A DNA stretch of 19,265 nucleotides from Collinsella aerofaciens (GTDB taxonomy: Bacteria; Actinomycetota; Coriobacteriia; Coriobacteriales; Coriobacteriaceae). A program made the position numbers and the translations under genes. Each line of letters opens with the position of its first letter. Position 1 is the stretch's first letter. Below, piece after piece: positions 6,375 through 15,190 of this stretch. The stretch lies in NCBI GenBank assembly GCA_021641225.1, contig JAJWXI010000004.1, positions 1 through 19,265 of the forward strand. Direction: 5' to 3'. The notes under the pieces are model-generated. The model saw nothing but the letters and a program-made list of their open reading frames with translations, did not search any database and was not told the DNA's origin.

Positions 6375-7340
6375 CTAGTACGTCGCCTTGTAACGGTTGA
6401 CCTTCTCGCGATAGTCGCGCGTGTCGGCCTCGCGCAGCTTGGTCATGGCATCGCGCTCATCGTCGGACAGGTTCGTGGGAACCTGTACCTTGATCTCGAC
6501 GAGCAGCGCGCCCGTGCGACCGCGATGCTTAACGTCGGGTGCACCCATCTCCTTAAAGCGGAACTTCTTGCCCGTCTGGGTGCCAGCGGGCACCTTCAGA
6601 CGAACCGTCGCGCCGCCGGGCGTGGGCACATCCACCGTGCAGCCGAGCGCCGCCTCGTAGACCGAGACCGGCACCTCCATGGTCACGTCGGCACCTTTAC
6701 GCTTAAACAGCGGGTGCTCCTCCACATGCGTGGTCACGACCAGGTCGCCGCGCTCGCCTCCGGCAACGCCGTACTCGCCGCGACGCTTGTAGCGCAGCTT
6801 GCCGCCGTCGACCGCACCCGCAGGCACCGAGACCGTGATGGTCTGCTGTTCGCCCGTCGAGGGAATGCGGTAAGTGACCTTGTGCGTCACGCCGCGGAAC
6901 GCGTCCTCGGCCGTTACGTCGACAGTCAGCGACAGGTCGCCGCCCTTGCGCGCGCGGTTGCGGCCCGCGCCCGCACCGGCAGCGCCCGCAGCCCCGGCAA
7001 AGCCCGAGCCCCAATCGCTGCCCCAGGCGCCGTTGCCACTAAAGATGCTGTCGAAGATATCGCCCCAGCCGCTCGCGCCGGCACCGGCGCCGTAGCCGCC
7101 GCTATACGCGCCGCCCGCACCCGGCATGCCGCCGAACATGAGCATCTGGTCGTACTCTTTGCGCTTCTTCTCGTCCGAAAGCGTCTCGTAGGCCTCGCTA
7201 ATCTCTTTAAACTTGGCCTCGTCGCCGCCGGCATCGGGGTGATATTTTTGCGCGAGCTTGCGAAACGCGCTCTTGATCTCTTTGTCGGAGGCGCTCTTGG
7301 ATACGCCCAGGATGTCATAGAAGGTTTTGCCTGCAGCCAT
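6375..7340 (-). CDS. dnaJ: DnaJ-type co-chaperone without zinc finger (class B)
   Basis: J-domain protein that delivers clients to DnaK and stimulates its ATPase. The 321-residue product has a J domain (residues 6-70) with the HPD motif at 34-36, a long Gly/Ala-rich linker (about 75-145) and the two beta-rich substrate-binding domains and dimerisation tail typical of DnaJ_C. The four CxxCxGxG zinc repeats of class A DnaJ are absent and the linker passes directly into DLSLTVDVTAEDAFRG. The start at 7340 is chosen because AGGAGAGGAG lies just upstream; the ATG at 7373 has no ribosome site. It is third in the dnaK operon, 108 nt after grpE, with a strong hairpin in between that may lower its expression. 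CbpA is an equally acceptable class name. Confidence 0.9.
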   Translation of the reverse strand: MAAGKTFYDILGVSKSASDKEIKSAFRKLAQKYHPDAGGDEAKFKEISEAYETLSDEKKRKEYDQMLMFGGMPGAGGAYSGGYGAGAGASGWGDIFDSIFSGNGAWGSDWGSGFAGAAGAAGAGAGRNRARKGGDLSLTVDVTAEDAFRGVTHKVTYRIPSTGEQQTITVSVPAGAVDGGKLRYKRRGEYGVAGGERGDLVVTTHVEEHPLFKRKGADVTMEVPVSVYEAALGCTVDVPTPGGATVRLKVPAGTQTGKKFRFKEMGAPDVKHRGRTGALLVEIKVQVPTNLSDDERDAMTKLREADTRDYREKVNRYKATY

Positions 7341-7413
7341 CGTAGCTCCTCTCCTGTTACGTCCGCCGTCCATGCAGACGACGGCTCATGCTTTCATATG
7401 GCACTAGGCCAGA

Positions 7414-7443
7414 AAGGGCCCCGGGTGTTGCCCCGGGGCCCTT
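7414..7443 (-). terminator. Strong intercistronic hairpin between grpE and dnaJ
   Basis: Perfect 12-bp GC-rich stem AAGGGCCCCGGG (7414-7425) and CCCGGGGCCCTT (7432-7443) with a 6-nt loop, six bases after the grpE stop codon. On the minus strand it is followed only by TTTCT, so it is more likely a partial terminator or processing and stability element inside the operon than a full stop. It would raise dnaK-grpE relative to dnaJ-hspR. Confidence 0.65.
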
Positions 7444-7448
7444 CTCAA

Positions 7449-8291
7449 TTACTCCTCGGTGCTCTCGGCCGTATCGGCCGCGGCATCCTCGGGCGCCGCT
7501 TCGGGCTCCGGTGCGGGGCGCTTCTCGCCACCGTAGGTCACCGTCACCATCGCGGAGCGCAGGATGCGGTCCGCCATGCGGTAGCCCTTCTGGTACACGT
7601 CGTTGACGGTCTCGTCGTACTGCGATGCGTCCTCGACACGCCCCACGGCCTGGTGCTCGAGCGGATCGAACGCCTCGCCCTTGGGGTCGATGGGCTCAAC
7701 GCCCTCGTGCGCAAACACATCGAGCAGCTTGGCATGTACCGCGTCAACGCCATCGACGAACTGCTTAAAATCGTCGGAAAGCTCCTGGCTACGGGCATGG
7801 TCGATTGCACGCTCGATATCGTCAACCACCGGCAACAGCGCAGTGACGAGCTTCTCGGTCGCGCGCTCGCGCTCGGCGATACGCTCGCTGGCGGTGCGGC
7901 GACGGAAGTTCTCCCAGTCGGCCTGCAGACGGGCGGTACGTTCGGTGGCGTCCTTTGCCTTGTCCTCGGCGGCCTTCTGGGCCTCTGCCGCGGCCTCGAG
8001 CTCGCTGCGCACGTCGGCAAGCTCCTTCTGAGCCTGCTCGAACTTGAGCTTAAAGTCGTTGTCGGCGGCTTCCTCACCGGCGCGGATAGCGGCTTCCACC
8101 ATCTCGTCCTCGGTCATCGTCGCCTCCTTGTTGGAATCCTCTACCTGGTTCTCGGCAGCCTCGGCGGCCGGGGCCTCGTTGGCCTCGGTATCGTCTGCGG
8201 CCTCTACGGGAATCTTCACGTCCTTCTCCTCAGAGTCAACGGGGGCGGCGCCAGCGGCGGCCGCCTCCGTGCGAGCTTTACGGGCGGACAT
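7449..8291 (-). CDS. grpE: Nucleotide exchange factor GrpE
   Basis: Releases ADP from DnaK to complete the chaperone cycle. From the ATG at 8291 the product is 280 residues: an acidic, Ala-rich, low-complexity region (about 1-58), a long coiled coil (about 65-150), then the C-terminal beta domain including FRRRTASERIAERERATEKLV and YDETVNDVYQKGYRMADRILRSAMVTV, which is the family signature. The 8291 start lies two bases after the dnaK stop codon with only a weak ribosome site. An in-frame ATG at 8117, preceded by a near-perfect AAGGAGG at 5 nt, would give 222 residues, closer to usual GrpE length. Both may be used. It sits between dnaK and dnaJ in the heat-shock operon. Confidence 0.92.
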   Translation of the reverse strand: MSARKARTEAAAAGAAPVDSEEKDVKIPVEAADDTEANEAPAAEAAENQVEDSNKEATMTEDEMVEAAIRAGEEAADNDFKLKFEQAQKELADVRSELEAAAEAQKAAEDKAKDATERTARLQADWENFRRRTASERIAERERATEKLVTALLPVVDDIERAIDHARSQELSDDFKQFVDGVDAVHAKLLDVFAHEGVEPIDPKGEAFDPLEHQAVGRVEDASQYDETVNDVYQKGYRMADRILRSAMVTVTYGGEKRPAPEPEAAPEDAAADTAESTEE

Positions 8292-8293
8292 GA

Positions 8294-10186
<1,893 letters not shown>

Positions 10187-10295
10187 TAGAAATTCCCTCT
10201 CTCTTGTGCGTTTGCACCGACTCGGCGGTCTGCCGCGCGGTGTTTCGGCTTGTCTTTCAGGATGTAGTGTATCCCCTTATGGGCCGGAATATACA

Positions 10296-10322
10296 AAATC
10301 TAAGTCAATTCATATAAGATTT
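10296..10322. promoter_or_regulatory. 27-bp dyad upstream of dnaK, probable HspR operator
   Basis: AAATCTAAGT at the left and ATATAAGATTT at the right. It matches the clpB dyad at 944-970 at all positions except a short stretch in the centre, and has exactly the same length. On the minus strand it reads CTTATAT-N6-ACTTAGA, a divergent relative of the HspR box of Streptomyces. The neighbouring AT-rich TATATT on the minus strand may belong to the promoter. Confidence 0.65.
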
Positions 10323-10491
10323 CTTATTGCTGAGAGTTTAGGTTCTTAAATGCGCAGGTAGATGCGCTAATTGAGTTCTCGGCAAATCTATCGAGATCTA
10401 TGTAGAGATGGCTGAGGTGTGAGCCTGAAGCCGTACAGGGGGCCTTGGAGCGACCCCGGGGGAAGCGCGACCCAGTCTGAGCGTAAATTCT

Positions 10492-10535
10492 GGGACACAG
10501 TTTCCGCTGGGCGGTCCAACCGGAAACTGTATCCC
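10492..10535. repeat. Long imperfect hairpin in the dnaK-ferredoxin gap
   Basis: GGGACACAGTTTCCG (10492-10506) pairs with CGGAAACTGTATCCC (10521-10535) with one mismatch; the 14-nt centre can itself pair TGG/CCA. On the plus strand it is followed by GTTTTT, terminator-like. The right arm overlaps an alternative stem CCCGTT (10533-10538)/AACGGG (10551-10556), so two folds exclude each other. There is no recognised gene immediately upstream on the plus strand, so it is either an intergenic repeat or part of an unannotated RNA. Confidence 0.7.
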
Positions 10536-10617
10536 GTTTTTCGGCCAAATAACGGGATGCCCTTTCCGCAGGCGCGCTCAATAGCTCAATATTTCAAGTC
10601 ACCTTTAGCTAACATTT

Positions 10618-10650
10618 GCGCAGCTCAGCGGCCCCACCTGCGCGTTTTTT
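10618..10650 (+). terminator. Rho-independent terminator-like hairpin with no known gene upstream
   Basis: GCGCAG (10618-10623) pairs with CTGCGC (10638-10643), followed by G and six T (10645-10650). Reading is on the plus strand. No recognised plus-strand gene ends here; the nearest is the hypothetical gene ending at 2684. Together with 10492-10535 it hints at a short plus-strand transcript from the 10330-10620 region. The rest of the 10187-10791 gap holds the dnaK dyad and the ferredoxin promoter; I see no credible protein gene in it. Confidence 0.5.
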
Positions 10651-10702
10651 AGTAAACCTTGGCATACTCGGCGAACGGTATGAAGATGCCGGCCAGAGGG
10701 TA

Positions 10703-10730
10703 TTGCAAACGGTCGCTCCCGTGGTATGTT
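10703..10730 (+). promoter_or_regulatory. Candidate ferredoxin promoter
   Basis: TTGCAA (10703-10708), a 16-nt spacer, then TATGTT (10725-10730), with TGG directly before the -10 box (extended -10). Transcription would start near 10737, about 55 nt before the start codon. The leader contains a perfect 7-bp hairpin CCGACGC/GCGTCGG (10746-10752 and 10765-10771). Confidence 0.5.
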
Positions 10731-10791
10731 TTTGCCCGAATCAAACCGACGCGCATCGCCTGTAGCGTCGGTCAACAGAGAGGAAACTACC

Positions 10792-10977
10792 ATGGCTCAT
10801 CCCGTAATTGATGCCGACGAGTGCATCGCTTGTGGCGTTTGCGTCGACTCCTGCCCCGCTGGCGTTCTGGAGCTCCAGGACGTCGCCACCGTCGCTGACG
10901 AGGACTCCTGCGTCGCCTGTGGCGCTTGCCAGGACGCTTGCCCCGCTGGAGCGATCACCGAGATCGTCGAGGAGTAA
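10792..10977 (+). CDS. Small 2x[4Fe-4S] ferredoxin
   Basis: Low-potential electron carrier of the clostridial type. The 61-residue product contains two cluster motifs, CIACGVCVDSCP (residues 13-24) and CVACGACQDACP (about 42-53), each the CxxCxxCxxxCP pattern, related by internal duplication as is usual for the family. All eight cysteines are present. The ATG at 10792 follows AGAGAGG at good distance; an upstream in-frame ATG at 10726 falls on the -10 box and is rejected. It is monocistronic, with a strong terminator 35 nt downstream. Its redox partner is not in the window; such ferredoxins typically serve pyruvate:ferredoxin oxidoreductase and hydrogenases in anaerobes. Confidence 0.95.
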   Translation: MAHPVIDADECIACGVCVDSCPAGVLELQDVATVADEDSCVACGACQDACPAGAITEIVEE

Positions 10978-11012
10978 CAACTCCCGCACTTGCACACTCA
11001 AAAGTACACCGT

Positions 11013-11062
11013 GCACAAAAAAGGAGGCCTCCGCATCGCCGCGGAGGCCTCCTTTTTTGTGC
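11013..11062. terminator. Bidirectional rho-independent terminator
   Basis: Perfect 22-bp stem (11013-11034 with 11041-11062) and a 6-nt loop ATCGCC. The core is AAGGAGGCCTCCGC, bordered by A6 on the left and T6 on the right, so it works on both strands. It lies between the convergent ferredoxin gene and the nad operon. Confidence 0.93.
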
Positions 11063-11118
11063 GGATAACCAATTAGGCACCGTCGCAGGTTGCCGCTTAG
11101 GGGCGTTTGCAGCGTCGG

Positions 11119-11664
11119 CTACGACAGATCGTCCTCGTAGGGCATCAGGTCTGCCAAATAGCCTTTCTCCTTGAGTATGGCCTCGATCTCGTCGAGGGTT
11201 TGCTCATCCTCAGCCGCAATGCGATGGAAGTGATAGCCACTCGTCACCGTTAGTAGTGGAAAGCTCTTGCCGCTCTCGATATCGTGCAGGTAGCGCTCAA
11301 CATCGCGACGATTGCGGATGTCCAGGTCGGCCGTGATCTTACCGTACACGCGGTGATTGACGATCACGTTGAGCACGGCGCCGCCGGCGTCGACGATACT
11401 CGTAAGCTCGTCGCCCGCCTGCTCCACGCTGTGGCGCACCTTAACAAGACGCGTGGGCACGGCGGGGCTACTCGCGGCTTCCTGCAGCACGTAGCCGCGG
11501 TTGGTCGCCACGATATCGTGCCCATCGGCACGCAACAGGGCAATATCCTGAACCACGACCTGACGGCTCACGCCAACCTCGCGGGCAAGCGCGCTGCCCG
11601 ATACGGGCTCCGTGGCTCCCTCGAGCACGGCCATGATGGCACGGCGACGCTCGCGGGCGTCCAT
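11119..11664 (-). CDS. niaR: NiaR-type NAD biosynthesis repressor (HTH plus 3H domain)
   Basis: Repressor that senses nicotinic acid and controls NAD synthesis or niacin uptake genes. The 181-residue product has an N-terminal winged helix (about residues 5-60, SGSALAREVGVSRQVVVQDIALLRADGHDI) and a C-terminal 3H domain with the expected histidines in VRHSVEQ, VNHRVYG, YLHDI and GYHFHRI, a metal-binding ligand domain in known relatives. Its ATG overlaps the nadC stop codon by one base (TAATG), so it is translationally coupled and last in nadA-nadB-nadC-niaR. The obvious target is the perfect dyad at 15026-15069 in the nadA promoter, giving autoregulation. Bacillus YrxA is the same family. Confidence 0.9.
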   Translation of the reverse strand: MDARERRRAIMAVLEGATEPVSGSALAREVGVSRQVVVQDIALLRADGHDIVATNRGYVLQEAASSPAVPTRLVKVRHSVEQAGDELTSIVDAGGAVLNVIVNHRVYGKITADLDIRNRRDVERYLHDIESGKSFPLLTVTSGYHFHRIAAEDEQTLDEIEAILKEKGYLADLMPYEDDLS

Positions 11665-12524
11665 TATTTACCGTCCAACAGACGCAGGTGCTTAAGCGAG
11701 AGGTCGAGGATCGGCGCGGAGTGCGTCAGGGCGCCCGAGCTAATGTAGTCGACGCCCAGATCAGCCAGGGTGCGGATATTGCTGGCATCCACGTTGCCCG
11801 AGCACTCGGTCTTGGCACGACCGGCGATAAGCTCGATGGCGGCGGCCATGTCGTCATGGGTCATGTTGTCGAACATGATAATGTCGGCACCGGCCTCCAC
11901 GGCTTCGCGTACCATGTCCAGGTTCTCGCACTCAATCTCGACCGTCGTGGTAAACGACGCGTGGGCGCGCGCCATCTCGATCGCGCGCGTCACGCCACCG
12001 GCGGCATCGATGTGGTTGTCCTTGAGCATGACGGCCGTCGACAGGTTGTAGCGATGGTTGCTGCCGCCGCCGATCTCAACCGCCGCCTTCTCGAAAACGC
12101 GCATGCCCGGCGTGGTCTTGCGTGTGTCGACAAGCGCGGTCTTGGTACCCTCGAGCGCCGCTGCCATTCTGTGCGTATAGGTGGCGATACCGCTCATGCG
12201 CTGCAGGTAGTTGAGCGCCACGCGCTCGCCCGAAAGCAGCACGCGCGCATCGCCGCGCACCTGGCCCACGTGGTCGCCGGCGTGCACCTCGTCACCGTCG
12301 GCAACATCAAACAGCACCGAGCTCTGCGAATCCAGCAGCTCAAAGGTGCGGGCGAACACATCCAAGCCCGCGATGATGCCATCGGCCTTGGCGATGAGCT
12401 CCACCGTGGCGGGGCGCGCCGTGGGGCACACGCTCGCCGTGCTCACGTCCTCAAACGTAATGTCCTCGCGTAGAGCCTGCAGAATCAGATCATCGACGAC
12501 GAGCTTCATGGTAATGGGATTCAT
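11664..12524 (-). CDS. nadC: Nicotinate-nucleotide pyrophosphorylase (quinolinate phosphoribosyltransferase)
   Basis: Converts quinolinate and PRPP to nicotinate mononucleotide, CO2 and pyrophosphate, the third step of de novo NAD synthesis. The 286-residue product has the usual length. Family motifs are DTRKTTPGMRVFEKAAVEIGG, the following SNHRYNLSTAVMLKDNH and EIECENLDMVREA with ADIIMFDNM, which line the quinolinate and PRPP sites. The ATG at 12524 lies three bases after the nadB stop codon and has GGAGGAG upstream, so the two genes are tightly coupled. The next gene, niaR, overlaps its stop codon. Nothing unusual is seen. Confidence 0.95.
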   Translation of the reverse strand: MNPITMKLVVDDLILQALREDITFEDVSTASVCPTARPATVELIAKADGIIAGLDVFARTFELLDSQSSVLFDVADGDEVHAGDHVGQVRGDARVLLSGERVALNYLQRMSGIATYTHRMAAALEGTKTALVDTRKTTPGMRVFEKAAVEIGGGSNHRYNLSTAVMLKDNHIDAAGGVTRAIEMARAHASFTTTVEIECENLDMVREAVEAGADIIMFDNMTHDDMAAAIELIAGRAKTECSGNVDASNIRTLADLGVDYISSGALTHSAPILDLSLKHLRLLDGK

Positions 12525-12527
12525 GGT

Positions 12528-13904
12528 CTACTCCTCCACGGCCTGCGTGCCGGCGGCACGGGCCAAATCATCGATTGCCAGGGTGTCGGCGCTCAGGGCG
12601 CGATGACGGCCATCGAGCGCGGGATCGCCCGCCTGCTCCACGGCCAGCGACTCGCCGGTACGCATGTACCACGCGGCGCGACGACCCCAGACCAGTGCCT
12701 CGAGCAGGCTGTTTGATGCAAGGCGGTTCTTGCCGTGAACGCCATTGCAGGCCGTCTCGCCCGCGGCGTAGAGCTCGGGCATCGAGGTGCGGCCGTCCTT
12801 GTCGACCCACACGCCGCCCATAAAGTAGTGCTGCGTAGGCGTAACGGGAATGGGCTCATCCAGGATGTCGCGACCGTCCTCCAGGCAGCGTGCGCGAATG
12901 TTGGCAAAGTGCCCGGTCACTACATCGCGCTCGACGGGGGCAAAGCTCAGCCACTCGTGCTCGGTACCGTCCTGCTTCATCTGCTCGCGAATAGCGGCGG
13001 CGACCACATCGCGCGGCTGAAGCTCGTCGGTAAAGCGCTCACCGGCGGCATTGAGCAGAATCGCGCCCTCGCCGCGGCAGCTCTCGCTGATCAGGAACGT
13101 GCGGCCTGGCTGCGGCGAGAACAGGCCCGTGGGGTGAATCTGCACGTAGTCCAGGTGCTCCATCTTAATGCCATGCTCCTGAGCGATGTAGCAGGCATCG
13201 CCCGTAAGCTGCGGATAGTTGGTCGAGTGGTCGTATACGCCGCCGATGCCGCCCGTTGCCCACAGCGTGTGACGGGCATGGATCTTAAACGGCTCGCCGG
13301 CATGCGCGCCCTCGGCGGCATTTACCAGCTCGTCGGCGGGACGAACCGAGTTGCCCTCGTCCACGGGAACGGCGACGACACCGGCACACACCGTGGCGCC
13401 GTCACGCTCGCCCGTCAGGATGTCGGTCATGGCCACGTGCTCCAAAATCTGCACGTTATCCAGTTTGCGAACGGCCTGAAGCAGCTTGGTCGTGATCTCC
13501 TTGCCCGTAATGTCGGCATGGAAGGCAATGCGGGGGCGGCTGTGCGCACCTTCGCGGGTAAAGTCGAGGCTGCCGTCGGCCTTGCGCTCAAAGTCCACGC
13601 CCATCGCCAGCAGGTCGTTGATGACCGAGCGGCTCGAGCGGATCATGATGTCGACGCTCTCGCGGCGGTTCTCGTAGTGGCCGGCGTGCATGGTGTCCTC
13701 AAAGAAGGCATCGTAGTCCGAGCCCTCGGGCAGCACGCAAATGCCGCCCTGCGCGAGCATCGAATCGCACTCGTCGACAGCGCCCTTGGAGAGCATGATC
13801 ACGCGCAAGCTCGTCGGCAGGTTGAGAGCCGCATACAGGCCCGCTACACCGCAGCCGGCAATAACGACGTCGCACTCCATATCGGGGTATTGCTTGGTTT
13901 CCAC
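12528..13904 (-). CDS. nadB: L-aspartate oxidase, short C-terminus
   Basis: FAD enzyme that oxidises aspartate to iminoaspartate, the substrate NadA condenses with dihydroxyacetone phosphate. The 458-residue product shows the FAD-binding VVIAGCGVAGLYAAL near the N-terminus, then MLAQGGI, ARHTLWATGGIGGVYDHSTN, DYVQIHPTG and SESCRGEGAILLN, with CNGVHGKNRLASNSLLEALVWGRRAA near the end. The C-terminal helical domain of the usual 530-540-residue enzymes is largely missing; the chain ends about 65 residues after the family's SNSLLEALV. The GTG at 13904 is chosen because GGGAGAGGATT precedes it; extension to 13952 would read through a palindromic repeat. It sits between nadA (54 nt) and nadC (3 nt). 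Confidence 0.93.
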   Translation of the reverse strand: METKQYPDMECDVVIAGCGVAGLYAALNLPTSLRVIMLSKGAVDECDSMLAQGGICVLPEGSDYDAFFEDTMHAGHYENRRESVDIMIRSSRSVINDLLAMGVDFERKADGSLDFTREGAHSRPRIAFHADITGKEITTKLLQAVRKLDNVQILEHVAMTDILTGERDGATVCAGVVAVPVDEGNSVRPADELVNAAEGAHAGEPFKIHARHTLWATGGIGGVYDHSTNYPQLTGDACYIAQEHGIKMEHLDYVQIHPTGLFSPQPGRTFLISESCRGEGAILLNAAGERFTDELQPRDVVAAAIREQMKQDGTEHEWLSFAPVERDVVTGHFANIRARCLEDGRDILDEPIPVTPTQHYFMGGVWVDKDGRTSMPELYAAGETACNGVHGKNRLASNSLLEALVWGRRAAWYMRTGESLAVEQAGDPALDGRHRALSADTLAIDDLARAAGTQAVEE

Positions 13905-13922
13905 AGGAATCCTCTCCCTTGA

Positions 13923-13954
13923 ATGTGACATAAGGGACCGTCCCTTTGTCACAT
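13923..13954. repeat. REP-like palindrome between nadA and nadB
   Basis: ATGTGACA (13923-13930) pairs with TGTCACAT (13947-13954), and inside it AAGGGAC-C-GTCCCTT is a perfect dyad around one base. Only one unpaired T interrupts the symmetry. It falls in the 54-nt gap between the nadA stop and nadB start, and accounts for the spurious upstream extension of nadB. Similar palindromes with a GGGAC/GTCCC centre are, to my recollection, common in Firmicutes and Coriobacteriia. Confidence 0.85.
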
Positions 13955-13958
13955 CGTT

Positions 13959-14984
13959 TTAGCGCGCTGCGTACTCGAGCATGCGGTCGAGCGTGAGCTT
14001 GGCCTGGTCGGCAGCCTCGTCCGACACGCCGATCTGCACCTCGCCCTCGCCCGTCTCCAGGCAGCGCACGAGCTTTTCGAGCGTGATGAGATCCATGTTG
14101 ACGCAGGTGGGCTGCACCGCCGGGAAGTAGAACTTCTTGCCGGTGCCCTGGCAGCGGCGCTCGAGCTCGTAGAGCACGCCGCGGACCGTCACGATGATGA
14201 ACTCGCTTGCGTCCGACTCCTCGGCATACTTGATGATGCCGGCGGTGGAGCCGATGTAGTCGGCCTCGGCAAGGACGTCGGCCTTGCACTCGGGGTGTGC
14301 CAGAACGAGCGCGTCGGGATGCGCCTCCGTCGCGTCGACAATCTGCTCGACGGTGATGATGTGGTGACGCGGGCAGTAGCCGTTGTTAAGGATGACGTGC
14401 TTTTGCGGCACTTGCTCGGCCACGAAACGGCCCAGGTTCTGGTCGGGAATGAACAGGATGTGCTGCTGCGGCAGCTCGGACACGATCTTGACGGCGTTGG
14501 AGCTGGTGACGCACACGTCGCTCCAGCTCTTGATCTCGACCGTCGAGTTGACGTAGCAGACTACGGCAAGGTCGTCGCCGTACTCGGCGCGCGCCGCGTC
14601 GACCGTCTCGCGCTTGACCATGTGCGCCATGGGGCAGTCCGCGCCCGGCTCGGGCAGCAGCACGGTCTTGGTGGGGTTGAGCAGCTTGGCGCTCTCGCCC
14701 ATAAACTCCACGCCGCATAGCACGATGGTCTGCTGCGGCAGGCTCTTGGCGAGCTTTGCCAGGTAGAAGCTGTCGCCGACGTAATCGGCCACAGCCTGAA
14801 CCTCGGGCGCCACGTAATAGTGCGCCAGGATCACCGCGTCACGTTGGGTTTTTAGTTGCTGAATGGCCTCGACGAGCTCTGCGGGCACCAGTGCCGCGCG
14901 CTCCGTTGCCGTCGTTGCCGATGCTAGGCCGGCCGCAATATCGCGTGCAAGCTCCGACGCATCCATGTTCGCGCTCTGTGCCAT
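13959..14984 (-). CDS. nadA: Quinolinate synthase
   Basis: [4Fe-4S] enzyme that condenses iminoaspartate with dihydroxyacetone phosphate to quinolinate. The 341-residue product shows the NadA core: VILAHYYVAPEVQAVADYVGDS near residue 51, GVEFMGESAKLLNP (91-104), VTSSNAVKIV and MDLITLEKL. Cluster ligands by alignment from memory with the E. coli enzyme are C117 (ADCPMAH), C204 (GYCPRHH) and C294 (QPTCVNMD), spaced 87 and 90. The ATG at 14984 is chosen (GAGAGGGG five bases upstream); a TTG directly before it is an alternative. First gene of nadA-nadB-nadC-niaR, driven by the promoter at 15020-15048. Confidence 0.94.
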   Translation of the reverse strand: MAQSANMDASELARDIAAGLASATTATERAALVPAELVEAIQQLKTQRDAVILAHYYVAPEVQAVADYVGDSFYLAKLAKSLPQQTIVLCGVEFMGESAKLLNPTKTVLLPEPGADCPMAHMVKRETVDAARAEYGDDLAVVCYVNSTVEIKSWSDVCVTSSNAVKIVSELPQQHILFIPDQNLGRFVAEQVPQKHVILNNGYCPRHHIITVEQIVDATEAHPDALVLAHPECKADVLAEADYIGSTAGIIKYAEESDASEFIIVTVRGVLYELERRCQGTGKKFYFPAVQPTCVNMDLITLEKLVRCLETGEGEVQIGVSDEAADQAKLTLDRMLEYAAR

Positions 14985-15019
14985 CAAGGCCCCTCTCTAT
15001 TGGCGAATCTTGGGGCTTT

Positions 15020-15048
15020 AGTATGACACCTAGGTTTACAGCTGACAA
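15020..15048 (-). promoter_or_regulatory. nad operon promoter
   Basis: On the minus strand TTGTCA (complement of 15043-15048), a 17-nt spacer and CATACT (complement of 15020-15025), with TGT directly before the -10 box (extended -10). It is 36 nt upstream of the nadA ATG. Confidence 0.7.
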
Positions 15049-15069
15049 GACAGCTGTAAACCTAGGTGT
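15026..15069. promoter_or_regulatory. Perfect 19-bp dyad covering the nad promoter, probable NiaR operator
   Basis: ACACCTAGGTTTACAGCTG (15026-15044) and its exact reverse complement (15051-15069) are separated by ACAAGA. It covers the -35 box and the whole spacer of the nad promoter, a position that would block RNA polymerase. Assignment to NiaR is inferred from niaR being in the same operon. The length and perfection suggest two repressor dimers or a tetramer. Confidence 0.78.
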
Positions 15070-15190
15070 AAAGTTGAAATAAAGATTCAATCATGCGGCG
15101 GGTCCATTTTCGGACTGGCAAGCTCAGGATAGTCGAGCTCTCGATAGCGCAGGGGGCATCTTTCGCCACCGCAATACCGTTCCGCGCGAG

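Noticed and set aside
10419..10652. 77-residue plus-strand open frame in the dnaK-ferredoxin gap
   Set aside because: No ribosome site, and the frame runs through two hairpins and past the T6 tract, so it is more likely non-coding repeat.
10726..10791. Upstream start for the ferredoxin
   Set aside because: The ATG overlaps the -10 box of the candidate promoter and the 5' hairpin; the start at 10792 has a good ribosome site and gives the normal length.
13905..13952. N-terminal extension of NadB
   Set aside because: Encoded by the palindromic repeat; the GTG at 13904 has the ribosome site.
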